The position numbers were made by a program, and so were the translations under genes. Source: Paeniglutamicibacter sp. Y32M11 (lineage in GTDB: Bacteria > Actinomycetota > Actinomycetes > Actinomycetales > Micrococcaceae). Taken from it: 64,000 bases of DNA. Positions 47,474 through 57,033 of this stretch are shown here, in pieces. Positions within the stretch are counted from its first letter, which is position 1, and every line of letters starts with the position of its first letter. The notes under the pieces are model-generated. The model ran no database searches, was not told the DNA's origin, and saw nothing but the letters and a program-made list of their open reading frames with translations. The DNA lies in the NCBI RefSeq assembly GCF_019285735.1, contig NZ_CP079107.1, positions 1,860,001 to 1,924,000 on the forward strand, in the 5' to 3' direction.

Positions 47474-48399
47474 TCGCAGCCGCGGCGCAGCCAACGGGAA
47501 ACTCCACGAGAGGTGCTCGGGCCGCTGTGCTTGGGCACCCGATCGGGCACTCCCGTTCCCCATTGCTGCATTCGACGGCCTACCGGGCCATGGGCGTGAG
47601 CATCGACTACACGGCGATCGACATCGAGCCCGGCGAGGCAGCGGCCTTCGCGGCACGGTTACGTACCGAACCCGAATGGGTGGGGGTATCGGTGACCATG
47701 CCGATGAAGGACGCGCTGATTCCCTACATGGATGAGCTCTCGGGGCGGGTCCAGCGGCTCGGCGCGCTGAACACCGTGCTGGTGCGCCGCACCGCCGACG
47801 GGGTGCGCCTCGTGGGGCACAATACCGATGTGGATGGCATTGTGCGCTCCCTGGCTCCGGCCCTGCGCGCGCAAGACGACGTCATGGTGACTGGTACTCC
47901 GCGTCGCGCCGCGATCTTGGGTGCGGGGAATACCGCCTTGGCGGCCCTCGAGGCCTGCGCAGACCTTGGCTTCACCCATGTGGATCTCGTCGTCCGCAAC
48001 CCGGAGCGGGCCACAGCAGCCCGGACGCTGGCGACCGAGCTGGGACTGAGCAGCGAAACCATTTCGGCGAAGGCAGCGGGGGAGCGATTGCGCGATTATG
48101 TGGCAGTTATTTCTACCCTCCCCGCACGTGCCGCAGATGGTCTCGTGCCCCAGTTGGGGCTCGCCGGTTCCGCCGGGATCCTGGCTCCGGGGGCTGTGCT
48201 GTTGGATGTCGCCTATGACCCTTGGCCCTCGGCGATCGCGAGTTCTTGGCACGACGCGGGCGGCACCGTGGTCTCCGGGATGCTGATGCTGGTGCACCAG
48301 GGTGTGGAACAGGTCAAAATGTTTAGCGGTGTCAAAGTTGCCGATTGGAAGCACGTCACAAATGTGATGTGCGACGCAGTGGGGCTATCTCGACCCTAA
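47470..48399 (+). CDS. aroE: Shikimate dehydrogenase
   Basis: AroE reduces 3-dehydroshikimate with NADPH in the pathway to chorismate. The 309 residues show the substrate loop [21 protein letters not shown], catalytic Lys in [28 protein letters not shown], the Rossmann [14 protein letters not shown], and the C-terminal [12 protein letters not shown]. The GTG start overlaps the mltG stop by 4 bases (GTGA). Confidence 0.96.
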   Translation: MIAAAAQPTGNSTRGARAAVLGHPIGHSRSPLLHSTAYRAMGVSIDYTAIDIEPGEAAAFAARLRTEPEWVGVSVTMPMKDALIPYMDELSGRVQRLGALNTVLVRRTADGVRLVGHNTDVDGIVRSLAPALRAQDDVMVTGTPRRAAILGAGNTALAALEACADLGFTHVDLVVRNPERATAARTLATELGLSSETISAKAAGERLRDYVAVISTLPARAADGLVPQLGLAGSAGILAPGAVLLDVAYDPWPSAIASSWHDAGGTVVSGMLMLVHQGVEQVKMFSGVKVADWKHVTNVMCDAVGLSRP

Positions 48400-48431
48400 T
48401 CGGGACACTGGTACATGGCAGGATGGAGTGC

Positions 48432-49634
48432 ATGTTGCGTTGGTTGACGGCGGGCGAATCACACGGCCCCGCATTGGTTGGAATTATCGAGGGACTGCCC
48501 GCGGGCATCTCTATCTCTTCTCAGGACGTCCGCGATGCTCTCGCGCGCCGGCGTCTGGGGTATGGCCGCGGTGCCCGGATGAAGTTTGAGCAGGATGCTG
48601 TCTCCTTCATCGGTGGAGTTCGCCACGGATTGACCCAGGGTGGCCCGGTGGCCATTGAGGTGGGTAACACCGAGTGGCCGAAGTGGGACAAGGTCATGAA
48701 CCCCGATGCCGTAGATCCCGAGGAGCTGGCCTCGATGGCGCGTAATGCGCCGCTGACCCGCCCGCGTCCCGGACACGCAGATTTCACCGGCATGCAGAAG
48801 TACGGGTTCGACGATGCTCGCCCCGTGCTGGAGCGTGCCTCTGCCCGCGAGACCGCTGCCCGCGTGGCGCTGGGCTCGGTGGCCTCAAACTTCCTGGCCC
48901 AGCTGGGCATCCAGCTGGTCTCCCACACCGTTGCCGTGGGTACGGTCTCCGCTCCGGAAAACGGTGCCCTGCCCACAGCCGCTGATGTTTTGGCGCTGGA
49001 TGCCGACCCGTTGCGCTGCTTCGACAATGAGACCTCTGCCGCGATGGTGGCCGAGGTGGACGCCGCCCACAAGGAGGGTGAAACTCTCGGCGGCATCGTG
49101 GAGGTGCTGGCCTACAACCTTCCCCCGGGTCTTGGCTCCTACGTCCACTGGGACCGTCGTTTGGACGCCCGGCTGGCCGGTGCCCTCATGGGGATTCAGG
49201 CCATCAAGGGTGTGGAGGTCGGCGACGGCTTCCTCACCGCCGCGCGCCGAGGATCGGCGGCACACGACGAAATCGTGCGCGGCGACGACGGTGTGATTGA
49301 CCGCTCGGGCAATAAGGCCGGCGGCATCGAGGGCGGCATGAGCATCGGAGATGTGTTGCGCGTCCGCGCCGCCATGAAGCCGATCGCTACCGTGCCCCGC
49401 GCGCTGCGCACCATCGATACCTCCACGGGTGAAGAAACCACCGCCCACCACCAGCGCTCGGACGTCTGTGCCGTTCCGGCGGCGGGTGTGGTCGCCGAGG
49501 CCATGGTCGCCCTGGTGCTGGCGCAGGCCATGTTGGAGAAATTCGGCGGCGATTCGCTGGGCGAGGTCAAGCGCAACATCACCTCCTACCTCGACGCCAT
49601 TCCGGCAAATTTGGACTCGGTCCGCCGTTCATGA
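48432..49634 (+). CDS. aroC: Chorismate synthase
   Basis: AroC converts EPSP to chorismate using reduced FMN. The 400-residue product begins [21 protein letters not shown], has the signatures [15 protein letters not shown] and [35 protein letters not shown], and the late [20 protein letters not shown] 48432 has GGATGGAG upstream; the frame's earlier Met lies inside aroE. The stop overlaps the aroK ATG by 4 bases. Confidence 0.98.
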   Translation: MLRWLTAGESHGPALVGIIEGLPAGISISSQDVRDALARRRLGYGRGARMKFEQDAVSFIGGVRHGLTQGGPVAIEVGNTEWPKWDKVMNPDAVDPEELASMARNAPLTRPRPGHADFTGMQKYGFDDARPVLERASARETAARVALGSVASNFLAQLGIQLVSHTVAVGTVSAPENGALPTAADVLALDADPLRCFDNETSAAMVAEVDAAHKEGETLGGIVEVLAYNLPPGLGSYVHWDRRLDARLAGALMGIQAIKGVEVGDGFLTAARRGSAAHDEIVRGDDGVIDRSGNKAGGIEGGMSIGDVLRVRAAMKPIATVPRALRTIDTSTGEETTAHHQRSDVCAVPAAGVVAEAMVALVLAQAMLEKFGGDSLGEVKRNITSYLDAIPANLDSVRRS

Positions 49635-50155
49635 GCACGCCGATCTTCCTGATCGGGCCGATGGCCAGCGGCAAGAGTGCCGTCGGAGCCCTGGTGGCTG
49701 CCCTTTTGGGCACGGAACTGATCGACACCGATGCGCGGGTGGTGGCCGCCCACGGGGATATCCCCAGCATCTTTGCCGCCGGCGGTGAGCCGCGTTTTCG
49801 CGCCCTTGAGGCGCAGGTCTTGAGTGACGCAGTCAAAGAATGGCCCACATCCGGACCCCCGGCGGTCATTGCCACCGGGGGAGGGGCGGTACTAGCGGCG
49901 GCCAACCGCGAGATTATCGCCCGCGGCTTCTGCGTCTACCTGTTCACCGACGCGCTTACCGTGGCGCCACGCATCGGGGCCGACACGACCCGTCCGCTGC
50001 TGGGAGGCACACCGCTGGAATCGTGGAAGCAAATCTTTGCCACCCGCAGCGAAACCTACGAGTCCATGGCCACCCTACGCATCGACACTCGCGGCAAGAC
50101 CCCGGCGCAAATCGCCGAGTTGATACTCACTGCATACAGTGATGCCGAACACTGA
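49631..50155 (+). CDS. aroK: Shikimate kinase
   Basis: AroK phosphorylates shikimate with ATP. The 174-residue product has Walker [14 protein letters not shown], the shikimate-binding ELIDTDARV and [10 protein letters not shown] segments, ATGGGAVL, and the lid-region TRPLLGG. Its ATG overlaps aroC (ATGA). A 193-base gap with one hairpin follows before aroB. Confidence 0.95.
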   Translation: MSTPIFLIGPMASGKSAVGALVAALLGTELIDTDARVVAAHGDIPSIFAAGGEPRFRALEAQVLSDAVKEWPTSGPPAVIATGGGAVLAAANREIIARGFCVYLFTDALTVAPRIGADTTRPLLGGTPLESWKQIFATRSETYESMATLRIDTRGKTPAQIAELILTAYSDAEH

Positions 50156-50282
50156 AACCCCCTCTAGCGTGCCGCAACACGTACGATTGAGGACAGCGAC
50201 GGAAGCAATGAAGCGTCCAACGCCAGGCTTGTAGTCAATCCGTACAACAAGGTTGACGCGTTTTCACCCCCGCACCCCTAGC

Positions 50283-50315
50283 CCGCAGCCACACCCGAAC
50301 ATCGGTGTGCTGCGG
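50283..50315 (+). repeat. Hairpin in the aroK-aroB gap
   Basis: CCGCAG-C-CACACC (50283-50295) pairs with GGTGTGCTGCGG (50304-50315) around an 8-base loop with a single bulged C. It lies about 35 bases before the aroB start and has no T-run. It may stabilise or attenuate the message. Confidence 0.5.
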
Positions 50316-50348
50316 TGGTGCGCTACGCAGCATTTGGAGGATCCAACG

Positions 50349-51440
50349 ATGAACCCCGCACCCACGACGATCTCCGTCACCGGCTCGGCCCCCGCCGAGA
50401 ACTATGACGTCATCGTCGGCAATGGCCTGTTGGGCCGCCTGCCCGCGCTCTTGGGCGAGCGAGTGCGGAAGGTACTAATCATCCTTCCCCGCGCCCTGCG
50501 TGCCACCGGCGACATCGTTAAGGAAGAACTTGATGCCGCCGGATACGGCGCGATGATCGCCGAGATCCCCGATGCCGAAGAGGGCAAGCACATCGAGGTG
50601 GCGTCCTTCTGCTGGCAGGTGCTGGGCAAAAATGACTTCACCCGCTCGGACGCCATCGTGGCCGTTGGCGGCGGCGCCGTCACCGACCTCGCCGGCTTTG
50701 TTGCGGCCACCTGGCTGCGCGGCGTGAAGATCGTGCACCTGCCCACCTCATTGCTGGGCATGGTTGATGCCTCCGTCGGCGGTAAAACGGGCATCAACAC
50801 CGCCGAGGGCAAAAACCTTGTGGGTGCCTTCTTCCCACCGGCCGGTGTCCTGGTTGATCTGGACACTCTGGCCACGCTGCCCAAGCATGAACTGGTCACC
50901 GGCATGGCAGAAATCATCAAATGCGGCTTTATTGCCGATGAGCGCATCCTGGAACTGATCGAAGAAGATCCGGCCGATGCCACCGATGCAACCTCCCCAC
51001 GCCTGCGTGAACTGATCGAACGCGCCATCGCCGTGAAGGCGAAGGTGGTCTCCAATGATCTGCGCGAGTCCGGCGAACGCGAGTTCCTGAACTACGGGCA
51101 CACCCTGGCGCACGCCATCGAGTTGGCCGAACGCTACTCGATTCGCCACGGTGCCGCCGTTTCCATCGGCATGGCCTTCGCCGCAGAACTTGGCCGCACC
51201 GTGGGTCGCACCCCCGATGCCGTGGCCGAACGTCACCTATCCATCCTCAAGTCCCTGGGCCTACCCACGACCTACCGTGGAGATCGCTGGCAGACCCTGC
51301 TGGACGGGATGCGCCGGGATAAGAAGTCCCGTGGTGACCTCTTGCGCTTTGTGGTGCTTGACGGCATCGGCCGCCCCAGCATCCTTGATGTTCCGGATAC
51401 TTCCCTCTTGTTCGCCGCCTACCAGGAGATCGCAGAATGA
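50349..51440 (+). CDS. aroB: 3-dehydroquinate synthase
   Basis: AroB cyclises DAHP to 3-dehydroquinate with NAD and a divalent metal. The 363-residue product shows the NAD site AIVAVGGGAVTDLAGFVAATWLRG, PTSLLGMVDASVGGKTGIN, the metal ligands in GMAEIIKCGF and FLNYGHTLAHAIE, and GAAVSIGMAFA. ATG 50349 has an excellent GGAGGA site. Its stop overlaps the next gene by 4 bases. Confidence 0.98.
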   Translation: MNPAPTTISVTGSAPAENYDVIVGNGLLGRLPALLGERVRKVLIILPRALRATGDIVKEELDAAGYGAMIAEIPDAEEGKHIEVASFCWQVLGKNDFTRSDAIVAVGGGAVTDLAGFVAATWLRGVKIVHLPTSLLGMVDASVGGKTGINTAEGKNLVGAFFPPAGVLVDLDTLATLPKHELVTGMAEIIKCGFIADERILELIEEDPADATDATSPRLRELIERAIAVKAKVVSNDLRESGEREFLNYGHTLAHAIELAERYSIRHGAAVSIGMAFAAELGRTVGRTPDAVAERHLSILKSLGLPTTYRGDRWQTLLDGMRRDKKSRGDLLRFVVLDGIGRPSILDVPDTSLLFAAYQEIAE

Positions 51441-52105
51441 GCACCGCTACCGATCTGGACCTGACCCACACCCAGGCACTGCTGCAGATTCCTGCCGGCG
51501 GCCTGGCCAGCGAGCGTCACAACATTGAAACCGGCATCCCCGGTGTGCGGCTGAACCCCACGCTGATGCGCCACGAGATTTCCGATCCCGAACTGGCCGA
51601 GGCCGCACTGCGCAGCGGTGAACCCAGCTCCCAGGTGGTCATTCTCTTGGCCAAGGGTGAGTTGCGCGCCGCCAGCGAACTGGTCGCCGAGACCCGCTTC
51701 CTGCAGCCACAGAACTTTGCCATGCGGGTCCTTGATACCTCGCTGACTCGTGCCGCAGGGGATGCGCCGCGTGCCATTAACCGCCTGCGCGCGTTGATCA
51801 CCGAGTTCAAGGGCACCGCTCACGAGGCGGTTTTGCAGCAGCACCTGGGCTTCGCCTACGCGGAAAGCAGCGACCTTCTGGCCGCAGCCAACCGTTTCCG
51901 CGCCGCTCTTGATCTGCGCATCGCCTCCAACGCGGATCAGCACCTCATCGAGATGTCCCGCGCTTGCCTGGAATCCGTCCTTGACCACACCGCGCGTGTG
52001 GCCGCCGGCACGGATGCCCAGCACCCGGCGGCGGTACACGCAGCGGCTTTGCACCCGGCACCGGCCACCAGCCAGCTCCCGGTTCAAGCACCGGCGGCAC
52101 ACTGA
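51437..52105 (+). CDS. TPR-like helical protein embedded in the aro block
   Basis: The 222-residue product is mostly helical. The middle (about residues 70-185) looks like tandem helix pairs of the TPR type (GELRAASELVAETRFLQPQN, DAPRAINRLRALITEF, LGFAYAESSDLLAAANRFRAAL), and the end is a loose Ala/Pro/His-rich tail. There is no signal peptide or membrane helix. ATGA overlap with aroB makes co-translation very likely. Function unknown; a scaffold or regulator of the aro enzymes or of efp/nusB expression would be speculation. Confidence 0.75.
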   Translation: MSTATDLDLTHTQALLQIPAGGLASERHNIETGIPGVRLNPTLMRHEISDPELAEAALRSGEPSSQVVILLAKGELRAASELVAETRFLQPQNFAMRVLDTSLTRAAGDAPRAINRLRALITEFKGTAHEAVLQQHLGFAYAESSDLLAAANRFRAALDLRIASNADQHLIEMSRACLESVLDHTARVAAGTDAQHPAAVHAAALHPAPATSQLPVQAPAAH

Positions 52106-52280
52106 TTTACCCCGACGTCTGGCAAATCACCATGGCCGGGCACCGGTGCGCGCTCATGGGTGCGCTAAACTTAATCTTGGATTTTTGACAACAGCCTCAG
52201 GGAGGCCGCCTAGCGGTGGCTTTCGTCCGCCGGCGCTTCATGCGCAACGCGGGCCGGCGCATACGGAAGAAGAGTAGATC

Positions 52281-52841
52281 GTGGCATCAACCACTGACAT
52301 CAAGAACGGCCAGGTTCTCAAGATCGAGAACCAGCTCTGGACCATCATCGATTTCCAGCACGTCAAGCCGGGCAAGGGCGGCGCATTCGTGCGCACCAAG
52401 ATGCGTAACGTGCTCACCGGCAAGGTCGTCGACAAGACCTACAACGCTGGCGCCAAGATCGAGACCGCCACCGTTGATCGTCGCGATTACCAGTACCTGT
52501 ACAAGGATGGTGAAGACTTCGTCTTCATGGATCTGAGCGACTACGACCAGATCACCGTTCCGGGCACCGTTGTTGGCGACCAGGCCGGCTACATGCTGGA
52601 AAACCAGAACGCCACCATCGCGATGCACGAGGGTTCCCCGTTGTACATCGAGCTGCCTTCCTCCGTGGTTCTGGAAATCACCTACACCGAGCCGGGCCTG
52701 CAGGGCGACCGTTCCTCGGCCGGCACCAAGCCAGCCACGCTGGAAACCGGTGTTGAGATTCAGGTGCCGCTCTTCGTTGAGCAGAACACCAAGGTCAAGG
52801 TTGACACCCGCACCGGCGATTACCTGGGGCGTGTCTCCTAG
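52281..52841 (+). CDS. efp: Elongation factor P
   Basis: EF-P relieves ribosome stalling at proline stretches. The 186-residue product has the three beta-barrel domains, with the tip loop [21 protein letters not shown] carrying the conserved Lys (modified in some bacteria), and ends LGRVS. No modification enzyme is encoded nearby. The GTG start follows a GAAGAAGAG site. A 175-base leader with GC-rich hairpins separates it from the TPR gene. Overlaps nusB by one base. Confidence 0.97.
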   Translation: MASTTDIKNGQVLKIENQLWTIIDFQHVKPGKGGAFVRTKMRNVLTGKVVDKTYNAGAKIETATVDRRDYQYLYKDGEDFVFMDLSDYDQITVPGTVVGDQAGYMLENQNATIAMHEGSPLYIELPSSVVLEITYTEPGLQGDRSSAGTKPATLETGVEIQVPLFVEQNTKVKVDTRTGDYLGRVS

Positions 52842-53251
52842 TGAGTGCCCGCGCCAAGGCCCGTCGCCGGGCACTTGACATCCTTTTTGAAGCAGAACAG
52901 CGCGATGTCTCGCCCCTGGCGGCCATGCGCCTACGCCGTGAAGCCACGGATATCACCATCAACGAATACACCGTGACCCTCATCGAAGGTGTCATGAGTG
53001 AGCTGGATCGGATCGATGAGATCCTTTCCTCCTACTCCAAGGGCTGGACCTTGGAGCGCATGCCGGCGGTTGACCGTACGGCACTGCGTATCGGTTCCTG
53101 GGAACTGCTTTTTAATGACGATGTCCCCGATGGGGTCGCCGTTGCCGAGGCCGTTGCCCTGGTACGCGAGCTGTCCACCGACGAATCCCCGGAATTCGTT
53201 AACGGTTTGCTGGGACGTATCCAGCAATTGAAGCCGACGCTGCTGGCCTAG
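52841..53251 (+). CDS. nusB: Transcription antitermination factor NusB
   Basis: NusB with S10 binds boxA RNA for rRNA antitermination. The 136-residue product is all-helical with the family start KARRRALDILFEAEQRDVSP and the C-terminal DGVAVAEAVALVRELSTDESPEFVNGLLGRI. GTG 52841 uses the last base of the efp stop. A strong terminator follows, ending this transcription block. Confidence 0.96.
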   Translation: MSARAKARRRALDILFEAEQRDVSPLAAMRLRREATDITINEYTVTLIEGVMSELDRIDEILSSYSKGWTLERMPAVDRTALRIGSWELLFNDDVPDGVAVAEAVALVRELSTDESPEFVNGLLGRIQQLKPTLLA

Positions 53252-53270
53252 CCGGATCGTTTTCCTCTGT

Positions 53271-53320
53271 GGAGGTGTTGGTGTCTGCGCGTTTGCGCAA
53301 ACACCAACACCTCCCTTTTG
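53271..53320 (+). terminator. Intrinsic terminator after nusB
   Basis: GGAGGTGTTGGTGT (53271-53284) pairs with ACACCAACACCTCC (53301-53314). The loop holds a second small stem (TGCGC/GCGCA). CTTTTGTTTG follows. Confidence 0.95.
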
Positions 53321-53494
53321 TTTGCCCGAGAGTTTTTCGACGCGCCGAAGTTACCGAAGGCACAGCGGAGTCCCCGGGACCTCTGTGAGTTGTGGCACAC
53401 TGTGAATCGTGGGTTGAAGTGCTATTAGGTAACGGTTCTTGAGCTCAGATCATTGCCACCCTTATGCGGAGTCGATCCGGAGGAGACACGCTTT

Positions 53495-54892
53495 ATGAAA
53501 TGGCTCGAACGTTCACGATCCATCGCGGCACCGGGATTCAACCGGTGGCTCATCCCACCGGCAGCCCTCGCCGTGCACCTGTGCATCGGCCAGGCCTATG
53601 CCACCAGCGTCTACAAATCCTCACTCATTGGCCACTTCGAGGTCTCACAAACCGCCATCGGGATCATCTTCTCGATCGCCATTGTGATGCTGGGACTTTC
53701 TGCGGCCATCATGGGCACCTGGGTGGAACGCAGCGGGCCGCGCAAATCGATGTTTGTTGCCGCCTCCTTCTGGGGTGCGGGCTTCTTGGTGGGCGCCGCC
53801 GGCATCTTCACCGAACAGCTCTGGTTGCTTTACCTGGGCTACGGCGTCATCGGTGGCGTCGGGCTCGGCATCGGTTACATTTCTCCGGTCTCCACGCTGA
53901 TGAAGTGGTTCCCGGACCGCCCCGGCATGGCCACCGGCATGGCGATCATGGGTTTTGGTGGTGGTGCGCTGATCGCCTCACCGCTATCCACCGCACTACT
54001 GAAGAGATTTGATGGTTTTGACCCGCTGATCGATGGCGCCAACTGGATTGCCAGCGGTGCCTCGGTGGGTAAATTGTTTATCACCCTGGGAGTGCTCTAC
54101 TTCGCCGTGATGATGTATGGGGTGCTGAACATTCGGGTTCCGGCGCCCGGGTGGAAGCCACGGGGCTGGGATAGCACCAAGGTTAAGTCCTCCGCAATGG
54201 TCACCACCGGACAGGTTTCGGCGGCCAACGCGATCAAGACCAAGAGTTTCTGGTTGGTCTGGACCGCATTGTTCCTCAACGTCACGGCCGGCATCGGCAT
54301 CCTGGAACAGGCCTCCCCGATGATCCAGGACTTCTTCCGCGGCGCGGACGGAAACTCTGCGGTTAATGCCGCCGTGGCAGCGGGCTTTGTCGGGTTGCTG
54401 TCCATCGGCAACATGGCCGGGCGCTTCATCTGGTCAAGTACCTCGGACGTGATCGGCCGCAAGCGTATTTACATGCTCTACCTCGGCGGTGGCGCGGTCT
54501 TCTACGTTGTACTGGCCCTCTTCGGCGGCAGCTCGATGCTGCTCTTTGTCATGATGGCAGTGGTCATCATCAGCTTCTACGGTGGTTCCTTTGCCACCGC
54601 CCCGGCCTACCTTAAGGACCTCTTCGGCACCTTCCAGGTGGGCGCCATCCACGGCCGCCTGCTCACCGCGTGGTCAGCCGCTGGCATCGCCGGACCCTTG
54701 ATCGTCAACGGGTTACTTGATGCTCAGGGCAAACCCGGGACGATGGTGGCCCACAACTACCTGCCGGTCTTGTTGACCATGGTGGTGCTGCTGGTGATCG
54801 GCTTCTTGGCCACCACCCAGATACGAGCAGTGGATACCAAATTCCACGAACCCGAGGTCGATCTGGCCGATGCAACCTCGAAGGGAGCCTAG
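53495..54892 (+). CDS. OFA-family MFS transporter
   Basis: The 465-residue inner-membrane protein has 12 predicted helices and the oxalate/formate-antiporter family pattern: AYATSVYKSSL in helix 1, GYGVIGGVGLGIGYISPVSTLMKWFPDRPGMATGMAIMGFGGGALI, KTKSFWLVW at the start of the second half, and GAIHGRLLTAWSAAGIAGPL. Substrates of this family are small organic acids, but the one used here cannot be deduced. ATG 53495 has GGAGGAG upstream. It is paired with a 55-residue protein encoded immediately after. Confidence 0.92.
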   Translation: MKWLERSRSIAAPGFNRWLIPPAALAVHLCIGQAYATSVYKSSLIGHFEVSQTAIGIIFSIAIVMLGLSAAIMGTWVERSGPRKSMFVAASFWGAGFLVGAAGIFTEQLWLLYLGYGVIGGVGLGIGYISPVSTLMKWFPDRPGMATGMAIMGFGGGALIASPLSTALLKRFDGFDPLIDGANWIASGASVGKLFITLGVLYFAVMMYGVLNIRVPAPGWKPRGWDSTKVKSSAMVTTGQVSAANAIKTKSFWLVWTALFLNVTAGIGILEQASPMIQDFFRGADGNSAVNAAVAAGFVGLLSIGNMAGRFIWSSTSDVIGRKRIYMLYLGGGAVFYVVLALFGGSSMLLFVMMAVVIISFYGGSFATAPAYLKDLFGTFQVGAIHGRLLTAWSAAGIAGPLIVNGLLDAQGKPGTMVAHNYLPVLLTMVVLLVIGFLATTQIRAVDTKFHEPEVDLADATSKGA

Positions 54893-55060
54893 ATGTCTCA
54901 GGCAAGCGGAAATCTGGAACCCAGCAACGCGGCGCAGGCTCACGACGTACCGGTAGACCGGGCCGTACTGCGGCTGGTCTTCGGCTGGGCGTTGGTGGGA
55001 GTGCCGCTGGGCTATGGTGTGATCACCACGCTCTCGCGGGTAGCACAGCTCTTCAATTAG
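54893..55060 (+). CDS. Small single-helix partner of the OFA transporter
   Basis: A 55-codon gene starting 3 bases after the transporter stop... that is, at ATG 54893 with GGGAG upstream. It encodes a polar head of about 27 residues and one membrane helix (VFGWALVGVPLGYGVITTL). Such small subunits regularly accompany OFA-type MFS carriers, apparently for stability or function. The pair is terminated by the hairpin at 55082-55116. Confidence 0.8.
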   Translation: MSQASGNLEPSNAAQAHDVPVDRAVLRLVFGWALVGVPLGYGVITTLSRVAQLFN

Positions 55061-55081
55061 CCCGACTTAGCGAGAACACAA

Positions 55082-55116
55082 CAAGAGCGCGGCACCACAG
55101 TGGTGCCGCGCTCTTG
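55082..55116. terminator. Hairpin between the convergent transporter and PrsW genes
   Basis: CAAGAGCGCGGCACCA (55082-55097) pairs perfectly with TGGTGCCGCGCTCTTG (55101-55116), loop of 3. It lies between two converging stop codons and probably serves both directions. Confidence 0.85.
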
Positions 55117-55131
55117 TGCTGCCGCGAACTC

Positions 55132-56346
55132 TTAGCCGCGCGGTGACACCCCGTCGAGCAATTGCGCCCGTTGTTGATGGGAATGATGCAGCAAGGCCGT
55201 CTCCCTGGCCAGATCCGTGCCCGTCCCGTGGCTGGCAACAATGCGCTGACGGACCGCGGCCAGGTGCATCGCGGTGGAAGTGAAGGCCTTCATCTGCCGT
55301 TTTCGCCCAATTCCGGCGGCCCAGCGGCGTGCATGACGCCGGCCCGGGGCGGTGGCGAACATTTTCACCTCGGCGGCGGTGAACCAACCACTGTTCTGGT
55401 AGTCGGCCAGGCGTTGCTCGGTCAGCCGGCGTTCGGCGCGCTGAAGCAGCACCACGGCCACGATAAACGCGATAAACAGGGGCACCTGCAGCAGGAAGTA
55501 GAAGCTCAGGAAGTCGGTGAAGAAAATCCCGATGCCGCCATTCCAGAGGAAGTGACCGGCCATCGCCGGGATCAGTCCGAGCAATAGATACAGTGGCCAG
55601 CGCCCGCGTTTACCACGGCCGGCACATAGCCCTAAGGCAAATCCCGTCCACGCGGTGAACATGACGTGCGCGAAGGGGGAGAAGAGCCCGCGGAGCACAA
55701 ACACGGTGGCCAGTTCCCCCGGAGCACTCGGGGAGAGGTAGCTGGAACCGAAGTACAGGATGTTTTCGGTAAAGGCGAAACCAGCACCGACCATGCCACC
55801 ATAAACAATGCCGTCGATGGGTCCATCAAAGTGGGCTCGATTGATCCAGAAGATCAGCAGTACCCCGGCACCTTTCACCAGTTCCTCCACGATGGGCGCC
55901 TGAACGACCGCCCCGAAGGTATCCATCTTCAGGGCGCCCGCGGGATCAAAGAACAATTCGGTAAACACATCGCCAATCAAGAGCGCTCCCGCCACCGAGG
56001 TGCCAGCTCCCCAGAGCAGACCCAAGGCCAGCAGGACGCGTGGTTCCGGATCCCACCGATCAACCCAGCGCAGGCCGATGAGGCACAGGGCCAACGGCAC
56101 CATGGCGAGAATGCCGAGCCAGAGCAGGGTCCCGGATCCAAAGGCGTCCGAGAGGAACCAGGCCACACCCAGCAGCACCACGGTGCAGCCCAGTAGGGCC
56201 AGAATCACGCCAAGTCCGGCACGCTGCTTAGCGCCCGCGGAGGCGGGCGCGAACTGCGGTACGGGCAGGGTGCCGGGACCTTCCGTCCAGGGATCATTCG
56301 GTGGGGTGGAATCGGAGGGCTGGGGTGGATGTGAGGTAACGCGCAT
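55132..56346 (-). CDS. PrsW-family intramembrane metalloprotease
   Basis: The 404-residue product has an N-terminal Pro-rich cytoplasmic stretch, about eight membrane helices, and the PrsW active-site motifs: PIVEELVKG near residue 150, [11 protein letters not shown] near 190, [12 protein letters not shown] near 225 and AGHFLWNGG near 265. In Bacillus PrsW cuts an anti-sigma factor in response to antimicrobial peptides; no sigma/anti-sigma pair is next to it here. A soluble C-terminal tail of about 100 residues follows. Monocistronic and divergent from pyrR. Confidence 0.9.
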   Translation of the reverse strand: MRVTSHPPQPSDSTPPNDPWTEGPGTLPVPQFAPASAGAKQRAGLGVILALLGCTVVLLGVAWFLSDAFGSGTLLWLGILAMVPLALCLIGLRWVDRWDPEPRVLLALGLLWGAGTSVAGALLIGDVFTELFFDPAGALKMDTFGAVVQAPIVEELVKGAGVLLIFWINRAHFDGPIDGIVYGGMVGAGFAFTENILYFGSSYLSPSAPGELATVFVLRGLFSPFAHVMFTAWTGFALGLCAGRGKRGRWPLYLLLGLIPAMAGHFLWNGGIGIFFTDFLSFYFLLQVPLFIAFIVAVVLLQRAERRLTEQRLADYQNSGWFTAAEVKMFATAPGRRHARRWAAGIGRKRQMKAFTSTAMHLAAVRQRIVASHGTGTDLARETALLHHSHQQRAQLLDGVSPRG

Positions 56347-56376
56347 GACTCAAATCTAACGTGGATGAGCCATTGT

Positions 56377-56436
56377 GATAATTTTGATGGTGCAAGTGCA
56401 ACCTTTAAATTCCGTCCAGTGAGGCGGGGAAGGAGG
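56377..56436 (+). promoter_or_regulatory. pyr operon promoter (-10) and PyrR RNA-binding site over the ribosome site
   Basis: A GATAAT -10 with a preceding TG (56375-56382) would start transcription near 56390. The leader then contains GTCCAGTGAGGCGGGGAAGG (56414-56433), matching the conserved PyrR-binding loop (GTCC-G-GAGGC---AAGGAGG). It runs straight into the AAGGAGG ribosome site (56430-56436) of pyrR. UMP-bound PyrR would therefore block translation of the operon rather than cause termination; no terminator is seen in the leader. Confidence 0.8.
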
Positions 56437-56442
56437 CCGCAG

Positions 56443-57033
56443 ATGAGCAACGAGCCAGAAAATGCCCGTGCCCTAGCGCCCGTCAGTGCCCGGATTGTCC
56501 TCTCTAGTGATGACATTGACCGGGTTATTACCCGCATCGCCCACGAAATTATCGAGGCAAACAAGGGGACAGCTGACCTCGTGCTGTTGGGGATTCCCTC
56601 CCGCGGCTTCCCGTTGGCCCAACGCCTGGCCCAGCGCATCGCAGCCACAGATCCGACGCTGGACCCGTCCGCCATCATCGGCCAGCTCGATGTCACCATG
56701 TACCGTGATGACCTTCGTCACTCCACCACCCGCACCCCGGTGCCCACCCGACTTCCGGCCACCGGCATCGACGGCAAGGTCGTGGTGCTGGTAGATGACG
56801 TGTTGTACTCCGGACGCACCATCCGCGCCGCGCTTGACGCCATCGCCGATTTAGGTCGCCCGCGCATCGTTCGCCTAGCCGTCCTGGTAGACCGCGGCCA
56901 CCGTGAACTTCCCATCCGCGCCGACCACGTGGGTAAGAACCTTCCGACTGCCACCACCGAGAAGGTCCGTGTGCACCTGGGTGAGGTTGATGGGGAAAAT
57001 AACAACGAAGTCATCATCGAGGCCACCGCATGA
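56443..57033 (+). CDS. pyrR: Pyrimidine operon regulator PyrR (uracil phosphoribosyltransferase fold)
   Basis: PyrR senses UMP/UTP and binds pyr mRNA; it also has some uracil phosphoribosyltransferase activity. The 196-residue product shows the type I PRPP-binding signature [34 protein letters not shown], and [15 protein letters not shown] 56443 follows the AAGGAGG that lies within its own RNA target. It overlaps pyrB by 4 bases (ATGA). Confidence 0.97.
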   Translation: MSNEPENARALAPVSARIVLSSDDIDRVITRIAHEIIEANKGTADLVLLGIPSRGFPLAQRLAQRIAATDPTLDPSAIIGQLDVTMYRDDLRHSTTRTPVPTRLPATGIDGKVVVLVDDVLYSGRTIRAALDAIADLGRPRIVRLAVLVDRGHRELPIRADHVGKNLPTATTEKVRVHLGEVDGENNNEVIIEATA

